Positions 61,174 through 64,000 of a DNA stretch of 64,000 bases are shown in pieces. A model generated the notes under the pieces. The model worked only from the letters and a program-made list of their open reading frames with translations. It was not told the DNA's origin and searched no databases. Within the stretch, counting starts at the first letter, position 1. Each line of letters begins with the position of its first letter. The position numbers were made by a program, and so were the translations under genes. This stretch comes from Antitrichia curtipendula (taxonomy: Eukaryota > Streptophyta > Bryopsida > Hypnales > Leucodontaceae): positions 42,718,001-42,782,000 of the forward strand of contig OX579635.1 of the NCBI GenBank assembly GCA_951230915.1. The letters run 5' to 3'.

Positions 61174-64000
61174 TTAGCAATTAGTGAGGTAAAGCTTCTC
61201 CAACGATGCAAAATTTCTCAATCCATGGGGTAGGGTGTGCAAGGTCTCACAGCCTTCAAAGGATAGACTTTTTAAAGCCTTGAGATTTTGAAAGGATGCA
61301 TGTCCCGCCTTCATATTCTTGCAACCTTCAAAGCCAAGCCGCTCCAAACATGACATATTCGCAATGCTTGGCGGAATCTCTTCCAACAACTCACATCCCT
61401 TGAAATCCAATGTAGTAAGTGATGTCAATGAAGCAAGCTCCAAATCAACAATCTTCAGTTGCTTGCAACCATCCAACCAAAGCTTCTCCAACGACACCAA
61501 ATTTCTCAATCCATGGGGTAGGGTGTGCAAGGTCTCACAGCCTTCAAAGGATAGACTCTTTAAAGCCTTGAGATTCTCAAAGGATGCATGTCCCGCCTTC
61601 ATGTTCTTGCAACCTTCAAAGCCAAGCCACTCCAAACATGACATATTCGCAATGCTTGGCGGAATCTCTTCCAACAATTCACATCCCTTGAAATTCAATG
61701 TAGTAAGCGATGTCAATGAAGCAAGCTCCAAATCAACAATCTTCAGTTGCTTGCAACCATTCAACCAAAGCTTCTCCAACGACACCAAATTTCTCAATCC
61801 ATGGGGTAGGGTGTGCAAGGTCTCACAGCCTTCAAAGGATAGACTCTTTAAAGCCTTAAGATTCTCAAAGGATGCACGTCCCGCCTTCATTTTCTTGCAA
61901 CCTACAAAGCGAAGCCATTCCAAACATGACATATTCGCAATGCCTGGCGGAATATCTTCCAACATGTCACATCCCTTGAAATTCAATGTAGTAAGTGATG
62001 TCAATGAAGCAAGCTCCAAATCAACAATCTTCAGTTGCTTGCAACCATTCAACCAAAGCTTCTCCAACGACACCAAATTTCTCAATCCATGGGGTAGGGT
62101 GTGCAAGGTCTCACAGCCTTCAAAGGATAGACTCTTTAAAGCCTTGAGATTCTCAAAGGATGCATGTCCCGCCTTCATGTTCTTGCAACCTTCAAAGCCA
62201 AGCCATTCCAAACATGACATGTTGGCAATGCCTGGCGGAATATCTTCCAACATGTCACATCCCTTGAAATTCAATGTAATAAGTGATGTCAATGAAGCAA
62301 GCTCCAAATCAACAATCTTCAGTTGCTTGCAACCATTCAACCAAAGCTTCTCCAACGACACCAAATTTCTCAATCCATGGGGTAGGGTGTGCAAGGTCTC
62401 ACAGCCTTCAAAGGATAGACTCTTTAAAGCCTTGAGATTCTCAAAGGATGCATGTCCCGCCTTCATGTTCTTGCAACCTTCAAAGCCAAGCCATTCCAAA
62501 CATGACATGTTGGCAATGCCTGGCGGAATATCTTCCAACATGTCACATCCCTTGAAATTCAATGTAGTAAGCGATGTCAATGAAGCAAGCTCCAAATCAA
62601 CAATCCTTAGCTGCTTGCAATCATTGAAATAAAGCTCCTCCAACGACACCAAATTTCTCAATCCATGGGGTAGGGTGTGCAAGGTCTCACAGCCTTCAAA
62701 GGATAGACTCTTTAAAGCCTTGAGATTCTCAAAGGATGCACGTCCCGCCTTCATGTTCTTGCAACCTTCAAAGCCAAGCCACTCCAAACATGACATGTTG
62801 GCAATGCTTGGCGGAATCTCTTCCAACAATTCACATCCCTTGAAATTCAATGTAGTAAGCGATGTCAATGAAGCAAGCTCCAAATCAACAATCCTTAGCT
62901 GCTTGCAATCATTGAAATAAAGCTCCTCCAACAACACCAAATTTCTCAATCCATGGGGTAGGGTGTGCAAGGTCTCACAGCCTTCAAAGGATAGACTCTT
63001 TAAAGCCTTGAGATTCTCAAAGGATGCATGTCCCGCCTTCATGTTCTTGCAACCTTCAAAGCCAAGCCACTCCAAACATGACATATTCGCAATGCTTGGC
63101 GGAATCTCTTCCAACAATTCACATCCCTTGAAATTCAATGTAGTAAGCGATGTCAATGAAGCAAGCTCCAAATCAACAATCCTTAGCTGCTTGCAATCAT
63201 TGAAATAAAGCTCCTCCAACGACACCAAATTTCTCAATCCATGGGGTAGGGTGTGCAAGGTCTCACAGCCTTCAAAGGATAGAGTCTTTAAAGCCTTGAG
63301 ATTCTCAAAGGATGCATGTCCCGCCTTCATGTTCTTGCAACCTACAAAGCTAAGCCGCTCCAAACATGACATATTCGCAATGCTTGGCGGAATCTCTTCC
63401 AACAACTCACATCCCTTGAAATTCAATGTAGTAAGCGATGTCAATGAAGCAAGCTCCAAATCAACAATCCTTAGCTGCTTGCAATCATTGAAATAAAGCT
63501 CCTCCAACGACACCAAATTTCTCAATCCATGGGGTAGGGTGTGCAAGGTCTCACAGCCTTCAAAGGATAGACTCTTTAAAGCCTTGAGATTCTCAAAGGA
63601 TGCATGTCCCGCCTTCATGTTCTTGCAACCTTCAAAGCCAAGCCGCTCCAAACATGACATATTCGCAATGCTTGGCGGAATCTCTTCCAACAACTCACAT
63701 CCCTTGAAATTCAATGTAGTAAGCGATGTCAATGAAGCAAGCTCCAAATCAACAATCCTTAGCTGCTTGCAATCATTGAAATAAAGCTCCTCCAACGACA
63801 CCAAATTTCTCAATCCATGGGGTAGGGTGTGCAAGGTCTCACAGCCTTCAAAGGATAGACTCTTTAAAGCCTTGAGATTCTCAAAGGATGCATGTCCCGC
63901 CTTCATGTTCTTGCAACCTACAAAGCTAAGCCATTCCAAACATGACATGTTGGCAATGCCTGGCGGAATCTCTTCCAACAATTCACATCCCTTGAAATTC
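61174..64000 (-). CDS. Leucine-rich-repeat protein, plant resistance-gene type, 5' end outside the window
   Basis: An open frame enters at the right edge and ends with TAA at 61174-61176 (LEKLYLTNC*). All 935 visible codons are LRRs of 24 residues in which Gly-Cys replaces the usual Asn-x-x (LxxLxFxGCxxLxxLPxxxxN), as in the LRR parts of plant TIR-NBS-LRR and related receptors. Four LRRs form a 96-residue unit (LEELYFNDC; LTTLNFKGC; LERLGFEGC; LKSLSFEGC), repeated nine times plus a partial copy, with a DNA period of 288 bp and near identity. Units come in two kinds, EELYFNDCKQLR (five, toward the N-terminus) and EKLWLNGCKQLK (four, toward the C-terminus), and smaller variants (CELLEEIPPSI or CDMLEDIPPGI) are shuffled among them. 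The N-terminal domain type is not visible, so NLR identity is inference. No stop or shift occurs, so the repeat is under coding constraint or very young. Confidence 0.85.
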   Translation of the reverse strand, partial: NFKGCELLEEIPPGIANMSCLEWLSFVGCKNMKAGHASFENLKALKSLSFEGCETLHTLPHGLRNLVSLEELYFNDCKQLRIVDLELASLTSLTTLNFKGCELLEEIPPSIANMSCLERLGFEGCKNMKAGHASFENLKALKSLSFEGCETLHTLPHGLRNLVSLEELYFNDCKQLRIVDLELASLTSLTTLNFKGCELLEEIPPSIANMSCLERLSFVGCKNMKAGHASFENLKALKTLSFEGCETLHTLPHGLRNLVSLEELYFNDCKQLRIVDLELASLTSLTTLNFKGCELLEEIPPSIANMSCLEWLGFEGCKNMKAGHASFENLKALKSLSFEGCETLHTLPHGLRNLVLLEELYFNDCKQLRIVDLELASLTSLTTLNFKGCELLEEIPPSIANMSCLEWLGFEGCKNMKAGRASFENLKALKSLSFEGCETLHTLPHGLRNLVSLEELYFNDCKQLRIVDLELASLTSLTTLNFKGCDMLEDIPPGIANMSCLEWLGFEGCKNMKAGHASFENLKALKSLSFEGCETLHTLPHGLRNLVSLEKLWLNGCKQLKIVDLELASLTSLITLNFKGCDMLEDIPPGIANMSCLEWLGFEGCKNMKAGHASFENLKALKSLSFEGCETLHTLPHGLRNLVSLEKLWLNGCKQLKIVDLELASLTSLTTLNFKGCDMLEDIPPGIANMSCLEWLRFVGCKKMKAGRASFENLKALKSLSFEGCETLHTLPHGLRNLVSLEKLWLNGCKQLKIVDLELASLTSLTTLNFKGCELLEEIPPSIANMSCLEWLGFEGCKNMKAGHASFENLKALKSLSFEGCETLHTLPHGLRNLVSLEKLWLDGCKQLKIVDLELASLTSLTTLDFKGCELLEEIPPSIANMSCLERLGFEGCKNMKAGHASFQNLKALKSLSFEGCETLHTLPHGLRNFASLEKLYLTNC

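Noticed and set aside
61319..63784. Plus-strand frames of 437 and repeated 81 codons across the LRR region
   Set aside because: They are antisense shadows of the repeated LRR coding units; they repeat with the same 288-bp period and have no start context or recognisable fold.
61174..64000. CRISPR-like regular repeats
   Set aside because: Regular repeats here are coding LRR units of 288 bp without spacers, in a eukaryotic genome.

Overview
The window reads as nuclear DNA of a land plant, probably a non-flowering one (bryophyte, lycophyte or fern); that lineage guess is inference. The evidence is spliced genes with GT-AG introns, AT-rich spacers, a CACTA transposon with plant-type TNP2/DUF4218/DUF4216 proteins, telomere-like TTTAGGG tracts, and a gene with GC-rich plant disease-resistance-type leucine-rich repeats. 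No tRNA, rRNA or CRISPR was seen. Nearly all recognisable coding sequence is mobile-element derived, and much of it is broken.

Layout. 1-10 kb: AT-rich spacer with two terminal-inverted-repeat insertions (1501-2453 flanked by TTAA; 2707-3198 flanked by TA), a GT-rich degenerate minisatellite, a small C2H2-like ORF (6887-7318) and a 42-bp-arm foldback (7433-7604). 10.1-19.4 kb, minus strand: a decayed MULE/SWIM transposase-type gene cut in two by a 4.76-kb insertion with TG...CA ends and an imperfect 5-bp target duplication (12284-17046). 20.6-21.9 kb: a hairpin CACTA MITE, and a small coding exon split by a TA-flanked MITE that contains a near-perfect 163-bp hairpin. 23.8-50.8 kb: a compact four-gene cassette in alternating orientation (A+, B-, C+, D-). 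B and C are diverged paralogues with a RING-like zinc cluster and one intron at the same place; D is a DDE-transposase-like gene with a long coiled coil. Gene D is split by a full 15.7-kb CACTA element (32280-48022) whose target-site copies rejoin D in frame. Inside it lie a four-exon TNP2 transposase (minus), a five-exon TnpA-like gene (plus), a 70-bp-period tandem array between them, and many GACGTC/GACATC motifs.

52.7-58.3 kb: a frameshift-ridden multi-exon pseudogene with a ParB-like CDGNHR motif and remnants of a beta-class amino-methyltransferase. 59.4-61.2 kb: a probable CACTA-like non-autonomous element ending 12 bp short of the stop codon of a partial LRR gene. 61.2-64.0 kb, minus strand, running off the window: 935 codons of leucine-rich repeats built from nearly identical 288-bp (4 x 24-residue) units.

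How the parts relate: the region is a nested transposon graveyard. Several insertions can be proved from the sequence because removing the element plus one target copy restores the host reading frame. The coding remnants are mostly interrupted by single in-frame stops, many of them TAG or TGA where CAG or CGA would fit, as expected from methylation-driven C-to-T decay. The most novel item is the A-B-C-D cassette, which may be an undescribed large multi-gene DNA transposon.
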